A stretch of 64,000 nt of DNA, taken from NCBI GenBank assembly GCA_963833505.1, contig CAWHYG010000010.1, positions 101,005 to 165,004 on the forward strand, in the 5' to 3' direction. Positions 26,084-33,840 of the stretch are shown here, piece after piece (position 1 is the first letter of the stretch; the number at the start of each line of letters is the position of its first letter). The translations under genes and the position numbers were made by a program. This stretch comes from CAWHYG01 sp963833505 (GTDB lineage: Bacteria; Eisenbacteria; RBG-16-71-46; CAIMUX01). Below the pieces are notes generated by a model. It ran no database searches. It was not told the origin of the DNA and saw only the letters and a list, made by a program, of their open reading frames with translations.

Positions 26084-26237
26084 AGATGAAGGGTGCCAGC
26101 GCCGAGCCCTGGGTCAGAAGGAGCATGGCTCCGAAGATGACCAGGAACAGGATGATCGGCAGGAGCCACCACTTCTTCCGGACCTTGAGGAACGCCCAGA
26201 TCTCCGAAGCCAGAGAGAGGCCGCTCTTAACTCCCAT
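26070..26237 (-). CDS. DUF5989 family small membrane protein
   Basis: A 55-residue protein, easily missed because of its length. It reads MGVKSGLSLASEIWAFLKVR, then KKWWLLPIILFLVIFGAML in one membrane helix, then a short tail ending FIYALF. The SEIWAFLKVRKKWWLLP pattern is characteristic of DUF5989/SxtK-like proteins, which are usually found next to SxtJ, carbamoyltransferase and SGNH hydrolase genes. Here it overlaps tag by 14 bp and the upstream membrane-protein gene by 11 bp, and an SGNH hydrolase gene lies 2 kb away on the other strand. No carbamoyltransferase is present. Function unknown. Confidence 0.85.
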   Translation of the reverse strand: MGVKSGLSLASEIWAFLKVRKKWWLLPIILFLVIFGAMLLLTQGSALAPFIYALF

Positions 26238-26664
26238 GGATCTCCACGCGCCTTTCTTCCCGGTTGTCCCCCCTGAAGCGACTCTCGCGAGGAGGATACA
26301 GATCCAACGTCTTCCCGTCGAGTCGGGACGTGGCGGGGTCGGGCTCCATGAAATGCGGGCCGACCGGGATCTTCGGATCGAAGCGACGAAGATAGAGGTC
26401 GATCGCCGCCAGCGCGAGGGCCAGGCAGAGGATGGCCAGTCCGACGTTGAAGAGGCTGGTGACGCGCTTCTGCAACACGATCAGGAGAATCCCGGTGGCG
26501 GTGAGAAGGCCGCTCACCAGGCGAAGGAAATCCACCGTATCGGGAAAGAAGCCCTGATTGCGGTTCAGCAGGCGCGCCAGCATCGGCGGATAGATGAGGG
26601 CAGCCGCCGCGACCATGACCAGTCCCGTTCCGATGACCCAGCGGGAGCTGTATTTTTTGATCAT
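26227..26664 (-). CDS. Three-helix membrane protein of unknown function
   Basis: A 145-residue protein with three predicted membrane helices (about 8-30, 46-66, 72-92) and a polar C-terminal tail (about 95-145). The position directly before DUF5989 is that of SxtJ in other genomes, but the sequence lacks a convincing SxtJ pattern, so I leave it unnamed. The helix 3 plus RRFDPKIP end is reminiscent of the anchor region of membrane-bound SGNH hydrolases. ATG 26664 was preferred over the longer frame, which adds a repeat-derived stretch. Confidence 0.65.
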   Translation of the reverse strand: MIKKYSSRWVIGTGLVMVAAAALIYPPMLARLLNRNQGFFPDTVDFLRLVSGLLTATGILLIVLQKRVTSLFNVGLAILCLALALAAIDLYLRRFDPKIPVGPHFMEPDPATSRLDGKTLDLYPPRESRFRGDNREERRVEIHGS

Positions 26665-26735
26665 GGGGTTTTCCGTCTCTCCGCCTCGAAGTGTAGTGAT
26701 GACGACCTGCCGTCGCCACAACGCCGTGATCGACG

Positions 26736-26820
26736 GGATCGCCCGGCCGGTGCAGGGAGGGAACCCGCGGCTCGGACCAGAAATGGCTTGAGCGTCGGAT
26801 CGCCCGGCCGGTGCAGGGAG
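26736..26820. repeat. 24-bp direct repeat upstream of the membrane-protein operon
   Basis: The 24-bp sequence GGATCGCCCGGCCGGTGCAG followed by GGAG occurs identically at 26736-26759 and 26797-26820, 61 bp apart start to start. It lies 72 bp upstream of the minus-strand operon and about 260 bp upstream of the plus-strand glycosyltransferase. It could be a regulatory site pair or residue of a duplication. Confidence 0.7.
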
Positions 26821-27083
26821 AGAACGCTTGTGGACAGGATGGGGCGGGTGGGCCATCTTCCGCCGGGAAAGGCCTGACGGTAGGGCACCCGGCCGCGATG
26901 GCCGGGCCCCGTCCGGGACGGATGACTCGGGATGCCCAGCCTCGGAACGGCGAGTCAGACCGGTCGAGAGATCCACCGGGACGGCTGCGCCGGAACGCCC
27001 GACAGGATCGAGACGAGGCCGGGGCGCACCGCCCGAGGCGGCGTTGACGTGGACCGGATCGACGATCGGAGGGGATTGGCGGA

Positions 27084-28259
27084 ATGAGCCGGACGGCCCC
27101 AGATGGGGCTCCGGGCCCTGGCGGCCCGCGCCTCTGCATCCTCTTCCTGAACAGCTATCCGGCCTGGGGCGGCGGAGAAACCTGGATGCTCGACCTGGCC
27201 GGCGGGTTGAAGTCGCGCGGGCATCGCTGTCTCATTGCGGGAACAGGCGGCCGGCCCTGGTTCGAGCGATCCCGGGCGCTGGGATGGAATCCGATCGAGC
27301 TCAACCTGCGCGGAGAGTTCGCGCCGCTCGTCTACCCCCGGCTCCGCCGGCTCTATGCCCGCGCGCCCGTCGATCTCGTCGTGTGCAACTTCGACAAGGA
27401 GGTTCGGATCGCCGGCATCGCCCGCTGGGGGCGCCGCCGTCCGATCATCGTGAACCTGAAGGGCCTGCTCCTGATCAGCGACAACTGGCGCTATCGTTTC
27501 AGCTACCGGCACTTTGTCGACCACACGGTGGTCAACGCCCGGTTCATCCGCGAGGCGTTTTTGCGGCGAGCGTGGATCGACCCCGCCGGGGTTTCCGTGA
27601 TCTACACTTGTTTCCGGCCGGGGCCGGCCGCCGTTGGGGCTTCCCCCGGTTTGGATTTCCGCCGGGAATGCGGAATTCCCGAGGATCATCCGGTGGTCGG
27701 AGCCGTGGCGCGCTTCGACTGGCGCAAGGGGGTCCAGGATCTGATCGCGGCCGCCCCCGCGATTGTTGCCGCGCATCCCGACGCGTATTTCGTCATCGTC
27801 GGAGACGGAAGTCTGAGGAATCGGCTGGTGGAACAGGCCAGGGATGCCGGTCTCGGGGATCGCGTGGTTTTCACCGGATTCCGGCACGATCTGGACGTGA
27901 TCGTCCCCGCCTTTGACGTCTTTGTGCTGCCGTCCCATGATGAGGGATTTCCCTACGTGATCCAGATCGCGATGCATCACGGCAAGGCCATCGTTGCGAC
28001 CCGGGTGGGCGCGGTCGAGGATGCGATCGCCGATTCAGTGAACGGACTCCTGGTCGATCCGGAGGATCCGCCGCAGCTTGCCCGCTCCGTCAACCGTCTC
28101 CTGGACGATCCGGCGTTGCGCCGCAGGCTGGGAGCGGAGGCGGCCGAGACCTTGAAAGCCAGGTTCTCGTTCGAGGGGATGATCGATCGCTTCGAAAGCC
28201 TGTTCTTGAAGCTGACCGGCGCGGGCCCGTCCAAGCTGGGCGCAGGTCCCGCGGGATAA
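27084..28259 (+). CDS. Glycosyltransferase family 4 protein
   Basis: A 391-residue GT-B enzyme transferring sugar from a nucleotide donor, probably for a surface glycan. The N-terminal domain shows YPAWGGGETWMLDLAGGLKS, the C-terminal nucleotide-binding domain FVIVGDGSLRNRL and the loop PSHDEGFPYVIQIAM. In the usual EX7E pair the first Glu is kept (Glu287) but the residue eight positions on is Ile295, so the donor-phosphate site may be altered. GGAGGGG lies 13 bases before the ATG. It is followed 42 bp later by the SGNH hydrolase gene on the same strand. Confidence 0.92.
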   Translation: MSRTAPDGAPGPGGPRLCILFLNSYPAWGGGETWMLDLAGGLKSRGHRCLIAGTGGRPWFERSRALGWNPIELNLRGEFAPLVYPRLRRLYARAPVDLVVCNFDKEVRIAGIARWGRRRPIIVNLKGLLLISDNWRYRFSYRHFVDHTVVNARFIREAFLRRAWIDPAGVSVIYTCFRPGPAAVGASPGLDFRRECGIPEDHPVVGAVARFDWRKGVQDLIAAAPAIVAAHPDAYFVIVGDGSLRNRLVEQARDAGLGDRVVFTGFRHDLDVIVPAFDVFVLPSHDEGFPYVIQIAMHHGKAIVATRVGAVEDAIADSVNGLLVDPEDPPQLARSVNRLLDDPALRRRLGAEAAETLKARFSFEGMIDRFESLFLKLTGAGPSKLGAGPAG

Positions 28260-28301
28260 CGCGCGAGCGGTACGAGTCATGCGGACGCGGATGCTCTTGT
28301 C

Positions 28302-29522
28302 GTGACGGAAAGCACCCAGCCCCGGAAGACCACGGCGGGCGGCCTGCTCAGGCGGATCGCGGGCCTCTGCGCGCTTCTGCTTCTTGTCATCGGCCTCGGG
28401 GAAAGCCTCGGCCGCGTCTGGATGCACGCGAAATACGGCGTGGCGGGCAAGACCTACGGCCGCTGGCGCGGAGATCCGGCGCTTGGCTCCCGCCTGGGAG
28501 AGAACCGGTACGACCATCGCTGGCGCACGAACAACCTGGGATTCCGCAATGACGAGGATGTGATCGAGCCGCGGCGGGGTCTACGCATCCTGGCCTACGG
28601 GGGATCGACCACCCTCTGCTGGAACCTGCCGACGGCGGAGACATGGCCGGCGCTCCTCCAGAACCGGTTGCGCGCCGCCACCGGGAATCCCGGGCACCAG
28701 GTTCTGAACGCCGGGGACATTCTCTGGCCGATCAACCGCATCCTGGCCCGCGCCCGCACCGAGTTGCCGGCGCTCAAGCCGGATGTCGTCCTCATCATGG
28801 CGGGCGTGAACGAGGTTCCGAACGCGCGCCTGCTTGCTTCGGAAGGGCGGCCGCTGGATCGCCTCGTGCCGGCCGGACAATTCGGCGCGTTCAGCAAGAA
28901 GCTGCCGCAGGATTATTGGCTCGCGCGAAACAGCATTCTCTATGGCGTCTTCCACAAGATCGTGCTCTTGCCGCTCGTGCGCCGCTGGCATGTCTGGACC
29001 CACGAGCCCTGGTCCCAGAGCATGGTCACCGACATCGGTCCGGGTCATCCGGCGCTCGCCCCCGATCGAGACACGCTCGAGAACTACCTTCACGGCCTGG
29101 AGGATCTGATCCAGGCGTGCCGGGCGGTAGGAGCCGAGCCGGTGTTCATCGAGGAAGCCTGCGGACGGCACACGGTCGGCCTGGATCACATGGTCTCGTA
29201 TTCCCGCGCGGGCGCGGAAAAGGCGCGCGCCCTGAACGTGCCGGTGGTCGATGCTCCCGCCATGGTCGCATCAACGCGGGGCGATCCGATGGATCTCTTC
29301 TACGAGTCGGGCATCCACTATTCGCAACGAGGGGCCGCTCTACTGGCCCAGACCATCTACGACCAGGTTTTCGCGCGTTCCGATCTGGTCTCGCCGGCCA
29401 CCCATCCGGGCGGGGGAGCGGAGTTCATTTTCCCCTCCCTCGTTCCTTCGACAAAGGAGTTCGGGCCGACCGATCCAACCAGGCTCCAAGGCCTGTCGGA
29501 CCCGAAGCCGGAATCGCCTTGA
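28302..29522 (+). CDS. SGNH/GDSL family hydrolase, membrane anchored
   Basis: A 406-residue esterase-like protein starting at GTG, with one N-terminal membrane helix (about 12-32) and a periplasmic catalytic domain. Block I is ILAYGGSTT with nucleophile Ser102; block III GVNEV supplies the oxyanion Asn; block V contains the base His in ESGIHYSQRG. Such proteins deacetylate or esterify surface polysaccharides. Pairing with the GT4 gene 42 bp upstream supports a role in glycan decoration. Other starts upstream are blocked by a stop, so GTG is the best choice although its ribosome-binding site is weak. Confidence 0.87.
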   Translation: MTESTQPRKTTAGGLLRRIAGLCALLLLVIGLGESLGRVWMHAKYGVAGKTYGRWRGDPALGSRLGENRYDHRWRTNNLGFRNDEDVIEPRRGLRILAYGGSTTLCWNLPTAETWPALLQNRLRAATGNPGHQVLNAGDILWPINRILARARTELPALKPDVVLIMAGVNEVPNARLLASEGRPLDRLVPAGQFGAFSKKLPQDYWLARNSILYGVFHKIVLLPLVRRWHVWTHEPWSQSMVTDIGPGHPALAPDRDTLENYLHGLEDLIQACRAVGAEPVFIEEACGRHTVGLDHMVSYSRAGAEKARALNVPVVDAPAMVASTRGDPMDLFYESGIHYSQRGAALLAQTIYDQVFARSDLVSPATHPGGGAEFIFPSLVPSTKEFGPTDPTRLQGLSDPKPESP

Positions 29523-29827
29523 CCGCACCTCGAGGCGCCAGCGGGTAGGCCGTGGCCGTTCGGCACACCACGGCCGCTGCCTGGATGCTTTCAGGCCCGT
29601 AAGCGCGCCTCAGCGCTTCGAACCGGGAAGCGACACTCGCCTCGATCTCCACCGCAGCCTTGCACTCAAGGGCCAGGAAGCGTTCCGGTCCCAATTCGAC
29701 CAGGAGATCGATCTCCGACCCCTGCGAGGTCTGCCAGAACCAGAGCGGCGGCCGCCGGCCCTGATTCCAGAAGTGCTTGTGGGACAGTCGAGGAAATCTA
29801 CCGATGAATTCACATTGCAGAAATCCT
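29500..29827 (-). pseudogene. Remnant of a DUF4143-type AAA ATPase (C-terminal part)
   Basis: Reading the minus strand from about 29827, one frame carries GRFPRLSHKHFWNQGRRPPL, WFWQTSQGSEIDLLVELG and ERFLALECKAAVEIEASVAS, the nuclease-like C-terminal module of AAA/DUF4143 proteins. There is no ATPase part, no start and no ribosome-binding site; upstream the sequence becomes AT-rich and stops looking coding. The family end (AAVVCRTATAYPLAPRGAVK) is near 29510 and the frame then runs on into the antisense of the SGNH gene. So this is a degraded fragment from a lost accessory gene. Confidence 0.75.
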
Positions 29828-29972
29828 GCAATTGAACTGCAAAATTGTCAAGAGGGAGGATCGTCGGTCTTCGGCGCGAAGCCGGCTCGGCCGGGGACCT
29901 CGGAGCAACCCGTGAACATCAGAGGGCCAGTCGGCGCCGCGAACGGCACTCGGCACGACGCCCCCACGCCCC

Positions 29973-30995
29973 TCAGTGCTGTGGCTGATGCAGCGGCCGG
30001 CGCCGTCCTGTCGGGGCCGCGGAGACCCAGGCCCAGGTCCGGGCCACGCCCTCTTCCACCGGGACCTTGGGCTCCCAGCGGAGGGCTTCACGGATCCGGC
30101 TGATGTCCAGGCAGTTGTACGGAACATCCACCGGCCGGCCGGGCTCGAGACGGACCACGGCCCGGCGCCCCGTCACGCTCTCCAGGATCGAGAGCATCTC
30201 GAGGAGGGAACGTCCCCGGCCGCCGCCCACGTTGTACACCTCATGAGGCCCGCCGTCGTCCAGGAGCAGGAACAGCGCTTCGACGAAGTCCCCGACGTAG
30301 AAGAAGTCGCGGACGACGCTGCCGTCTCCCCAGATCGTGACCGGCTCGTTCCGCGCGAGCTGCCGGAGCGCATAGGGCACGAAGCCCTGCCCGCGACCCG
30401 GATCCTGGCCTTCGCCGAACGGATTCGCGCCCCGGGCCACGCGGCACTCCATTCCCGCGGCGGCGTGGAAGACGTGCAGGTATTTCTCGATCGCCAGCTT
30501 GGCCACCCCGTGAGCCGCAATCGGCTCGGTGGCGTCGTCCTCGCGCAGGGGCCGAGGCTGCGCCTCAGGGGCGTCGTCCTCGCGCAGGGGCCGAGAGTGT
30601 GCCGGAGCTTCGCCGGCCGCGCGGCGCGGTCCCGGCCCGTACACCGATCCGCCGGAGGAGACGAAGAGGAAGCGCCGGATCCCCGCCTCCGCGGCCGCGC
30701 TGATCAGGCCGAGGCTGCCGAGAAGATTGATGCGAGCATCCTCGAGGATCCGCGCGTTGGCGCTGCCGGGGGTCGTCGTCGTGGCCAGATGGTAGACGAC
30801 TTCGACGCCATCCAGGGCCGTCTCGGCGTCGCGGGCCACGCTGAAGTCGCCCGGCAGGTACTCGACCGCCCCGTCGCTCCGCCGGCGGGCGCTGCGGGAC
30901 AGCACGCGCACCGGCTTGCCCGCTTCGACGAGCCTGGCCACGAGATGGCGCCCGATGAACCCGGCCCCTCCGGTGACGAGGATTCTTCCCGACAT
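29973..30995 (-). CDS. NAD-dependent epimerase/dehydratase (UDP-sugar epimerase-like)
   Basis: A 340-residue extended SDR. The Rossmann motif TGGAGFIG is at the N-terminus and the start ATG is four codons before it; the longer frame is dropped. Catalytic Ser lies in FVSSGGSVYG. The active-site YxxxK is changed: the sequence reads IAAHGVAK, a His (codon CAC) in place of Tyr. Just before it, a 13-residue stretch containing RPLREDDA is duplicated in tandem, enlarging the substrate loop. NNxG-like and C-terminal substrate regions look normal. It starts 11 bp from the end of rocD on the same strand, probably one operon. Confidence 0.9.
   Translation of the reverse strand: MSGRILVTGGAGFIGRHLVARLVEAGKPVRVLSRSARRRSDGAVEYLPGDFSVARDAETALDGVEVVYHLATTTTPGSANARILEDARINLLGSLGLISAAAEAGIRRFLFVSSGGSVYGPGPRRAAGEAPAHSRPLREDDAPEAQPRPLREDDATEPIAAHGVAKLAIEKYLHVFHAAAGMECRVARGANPFGEGQDPGRGQGFVPYALRQLARNEPVTIWGDGSVVRDFFYVGDFVEALFLLLDDGGPHEVYNVGGGRGRSLLEMLSILESVTGRRAVVRLEPGRPVDVPYNCLDISRIREALRWEPKVPVEEGVARTWAWVSAAPTGRRRPLHQPQH
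30532..30595 (-). repeat. 39-bp in-frame duplication inside the epimerase gene
   Basis: The 25-bp core GCGTCGTCCTCGCGCAGGGG plus CCGAG occurs identically at 30532-30556 and 30571-30595, giving a 39-bp (13-codon) period. In protein terms the conserved segment RPLREDDA before the active site is present twice. The same 39-bp period appears in arrays at 32371 and 60241. Confidence 0.9.
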
Positions 30996-31006
30996 CGTTC
31001 CCACGA

Positions 31007-32209
31007 CTAACTGAGCACCTGGGCGGCTCGCTCCAGGATCCAGTCGATCTCGTCCTTCCGGATCACGAGGGGCGGCGCGAAGCGGATGACCTGCTCGTGC
31101 GTCTCCTTGCACAGCACCCCGAGGTCCCGCAGCTTTTCACAGTACGAACGGGCCGGGCCCGATTCCTTCCGGATCTCCACGCCGATCAAGAGCCCGCGCC
31201 CGCGGACCTCCCGGACGTGGCGCGAGGCGATCTTCCGCAGGCCGTTCATGAAGGTTTCGCCCATCTCGGCGGACCGGCCGGGGAGATTCTCCTCCACGAT
31301 GACCTTGAGCGCGGCCCGGGCCACTGCGCAGCCAAGCGGATTGCCGCCGAAGGTCGAGCCGTGATCGCCGGGATGGAAGACGCCGAGGATCTCCTTCCGC
31401 GCCGCGACCGCGGAGACCGGATAGAGGCCGCCGCCCAGCGCCTTGCCCAGGATCAGGATGTCGGGATCGGTCACGCCTTCCCATTCGCAGCAGAACATCT
31501 TCCCGGTGCGGCCGAACCCGGTCTGGATTTCATCGTCGATCCAGAGGACGTCGTGGCGGCGGCAGACGTCACGGGTGCCGCGAAGCCATCCTTCGGGCGG
31601 AACCAGCACGCCCCCTTCGCCCTGGATCGGCTCGAGCAGGAATCCGGCCGTGTTCGGAGTGATTGCCTTCTCCAAGGCCCCGAGATCGCCGTAGGGGATC
31701 ATGACGAATCCGGGCGTGAACGGCCCGAAGCCGTCCCGGTACTGGGCTTCGCTGCTGAACCCGACGATCGTTGTCGTGCGGCCGTGGAAGTTGTTCTCGA
31801 GGACGATGATCTCCGCCTTGCCGTCGGGGATGCCTTTGACCTTGTAGCCCCACTTGCGAGCCGTCTTGAGAGCCGTCTCCACCGCTTCGGCGCCGGTGTT
31901 CATGGGCAGGATCATGTCGGTGCGGCAGACGGCGGCCAGCTCCTGGAAGAACGGCCCCATCTGATCGTTGTGAAAGGCCCGCGAGGTCAAGGTGACCCGG
32001 CTGGCCTGCTCCACCAGCGCGGCGATGATGCGCGGGTGCCGGTGTCCCTGGTTCAGGGCTGAATAGGCGGAGAGGCAGTCGAGGTACTTCCGGCCTTCCG
32101 TGTCCCAGACCCAGACCCCTTCGGCCCGTTCGACCACCACGTCCAGCGGGTGGTAGTTGTGAGCCCCGTAGGTCTCGGCCAGCCGGATCAGCTCGTCGCT
32201 TCTCGACAT
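31007..32209 (-). CDS. rocD: Ornithine--oxo-acid transaminase
   Basis: PLP enzyme converting ornithine and a 2-oxo acid into glutamate semialdehyde and the amino acid. The 400-residue length fits RocD. Visible are the substrate loop SAYSALNQGHRHP, the PLP region TGAEAVETALK, IDDEIQTGFGRTGKMF and the Schiff-base Lys in LILGKALGGG. GGAGGAGGGG precedes the chosen ATG. The open frame continues in phase 69 codons further upstream through a repeat array with its own ATGs; homologous sequence begins only at the chosen start. It is followed after 11 bp by the epimerase gene. Confidence 0.94.
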   Translation of the reverse strand: MSRSDELIRLAETYGAHNYHPLDVVVERAEGVWVWDTEGRKYLDCLSAYSALNQGHRHPRIIAALVEQASRVTLTSRAFHNDQMGPFFQELAAVCRTDMILPMNTGAEAVETALKTARKWGYKVKGIPDGKAEIIVLENNFHGRTTTIVGFSSEAQYRDGFGPFTPGFVMIPYGDLGALEKAITPNTAGFLLEPIQGEGGVLVPPEGWLRGTRDVCRRHDVLWIDDEIQTGFGRTGKMFCCEWEGVTDPDILILGKALGGGLYPVSAVAARKEILGVFHPGDHGSTFGGNPLGCAVARAALKVIVEENLPGRSAEMGETFMNGLRKIASRHVREVRGRGLLIGVEIRKESGPARSYCEKLRDLGVLCKETHEQVIRFAPPLVIRKDEIDWILERAAQVLS

Positions 32210-32370
32210 CGCGCCCCTCCTCCCGCGTTCCCGTGTTGCCGGCGGTGCGAACCGTGGTCCGGCGCGCCGCTCGTGGCCGGTTGTCCATCCCAGGCGGCGG
32301 CAAAACAATCGCCCGTCGCTGCCGGAGTCTAACCGAGCCGGCCGACTGTGGTAAGCAGGAATGCCACGAG

Positions 32371-32490
32371 GGAGCATCGGGCCCTCTCGACCGAACCCGC
32401 TGACCCACGGGGACATCGGGCCCTATCGATGGATCGCGCTGACCCCGCGGGAGACGCGAGCCCGCTCGACGGAACGTGCTTATCGCGGGA
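32371..32490 (-). repeat. 39-bp degenerate tandem repeat upstream of rocD
   Basis: About three units with a 39-bp period (equivalent CATCGGG motifs at 32375 and 32414, a decayed third near 32453). On the minus strand each unit has the form GAGAGGGCCCGATG, that is a ribosome-binding site four bases before an ATG. These ATGs (32416, 32377) are in frame with rocD and no stop intervenes. The rest of the 605-bp divergent spacer (32210-32814) between rocD and moxR shows no gene. Confidence 0.75.
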
Positions 32491-32814
32491 GTCTCGATGG
32501 CCGGACGATCTTGCATCCGGGCCGGTGGGGCCGATGACCGGCACACCGATTCCGGACCGCATAGCGAAACGTCCGGGTCGAATGCGGAACTTCCCGACTC
32601 AACGGGCGTACTGATGAGAGCCTGGACTCCGAGGGTTGGGATCTGTTTCAATCGGATTCGGCCGGGGCCGGGGCGGCGCCGCCCCGGCCCCGATTCTCCT
32701 CAACTTCCGGCCGCGCTTTCCGGCCGCCGATTCCGGCCGCGTGTTCCGGAAAGAGGCGGGAACGATAGGGCGGAACGTGAATCCGGCGCGCGCGGCAGCG
32801 CGGAAGGAGCCCAC

Positions 32815-33840
32815 ATGAGCGATGCGATCTCGACCCAGGAAGCGGCTTCCACGATTGCCGGCCTTCGGTCAGCCCGGAAACAGATCCTCGACGAGGTTCA
32901 CAAGGTCATCGTCGGCCAGGACCGGGTCATCGACGAACTGCTGACCGTTCTTTTCTGTGATGGCCACTGCCTCCTGGTCGGCGTTCCCGGTCTCGCCAAG
33001 ACGCTCCTCATCAGCACCCTGGCGCGGGTTCTCGACCTCCGTTTCAACCGGGTGCAGTTCACGCCGGACCTGATGCCGAGCGACATCACCGGCACCGAGA
33101 TCCTCGAGGAAGACCGCAGCACCGGGAAACGAAGCTTCCGGTTCGTGCAGGGGCCGATCTTCGCCAACCTGATCCTGGCGGACGAGATCAACCGGACGCC
33201 TCCGAAGACCCAGGCCGCGCTGCTCCAGGCCATGCAGGAAAAGGCGGTCACGGCCGCCGGCCACACCTTCCCGCTCGAGGCTCCGTTCTTCGTGCTCGCG
33301 ACGCAGAATCCGATCGAGATGGAGGGGACCTACCCGTTGCCGGAAGCCCAGCTCGACCGGTTCATGTTCAACGTCTTCGTCGACTATCCGTCGGAGGAGG
33401 AGGAGCAGCGGATCGTCGAGACCACGACGAGCGCCTATGAAGCCGAGCTCGCGACCGTCCTGACCGGCGCCGACATCCTGCGCGTGCAGAAGACGGTCCG
33501 GCGGGTGCCGGTGTCCGAGCACGTCGTCGCCTACGCGGTCAACCTGGTGCGGCAGACCCGACCGGGCCTGACCGAGCACTCCTTCATCAAGGACTGGGTC
33601 GCTTGGGGAGCCGGCCCGCGAGCCTCCCAGTACCTGATCCTGGGAGCCAAGGCGCGAGCCATCCTGGCCGGCCGGCCGACGCCGGCGTGCGAAGACGTGC
33701 GGCAGGTGGCGCTTTCCGTGCTCCGCCACCGCGTGCTCCCGAATTTCAACGCGGAGGCCGACGGCATCACCGTTCCGACCATCATCGACAAGCTCCTATC
33801 CGTCGTGCCCGAGCCGAAGGAGAAGGCGGTTCCGGCCTGA
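32815..33840 (+). CDS. MoxR family AAA+ ATPase
   Basis: A 341-residue chaperone-like ATPase that typically acts with DUF58 and von Willebrand A proteins in assembling or activating envelope or metal-dependent complexes. Walker A is GVPGLAKT, Walker B ILADEINR followed by the MoxR signature PPKTQAALLQAMQE, and sensor 1 ATQNPIEMEGTYPLPEAQLD. The ATG follows AGGAG. The coding end overlaps the next start in TGATG, so it is the first gene of a coupled MoxR-DUF58-small ORF-BatA operon. Confidence 0.95.
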   Translation: MSDAISTQEAASTIAGLRSARKQILDEVHKVIVGQDRVIDELLTVLFCDGHCLLVGVPGLAKTLLISTLARVLDLRFNRVQFTPDLMPSDITGTEILEEDRSTGKRSFRFVQGPIFANLILADEINRTPPKTQAALLQAMQEKAVTAAGHTFPLEAPFFVLATQNPIEMEGTYPLPEAQLDRFMFNVFVDYPSEEEEQRIVETTTSAYEAELATVLTGADILRVQKTVRRVPVSEHVVAYAVNLVRQTRPGLTEHSFIKDWVAWGAGPRASQYLILGAKARAILAGRPTPACEDVRQVALSVLRHRVLPNFNAEADGITVPTIIDKLLSVVPEPKEKAVPA

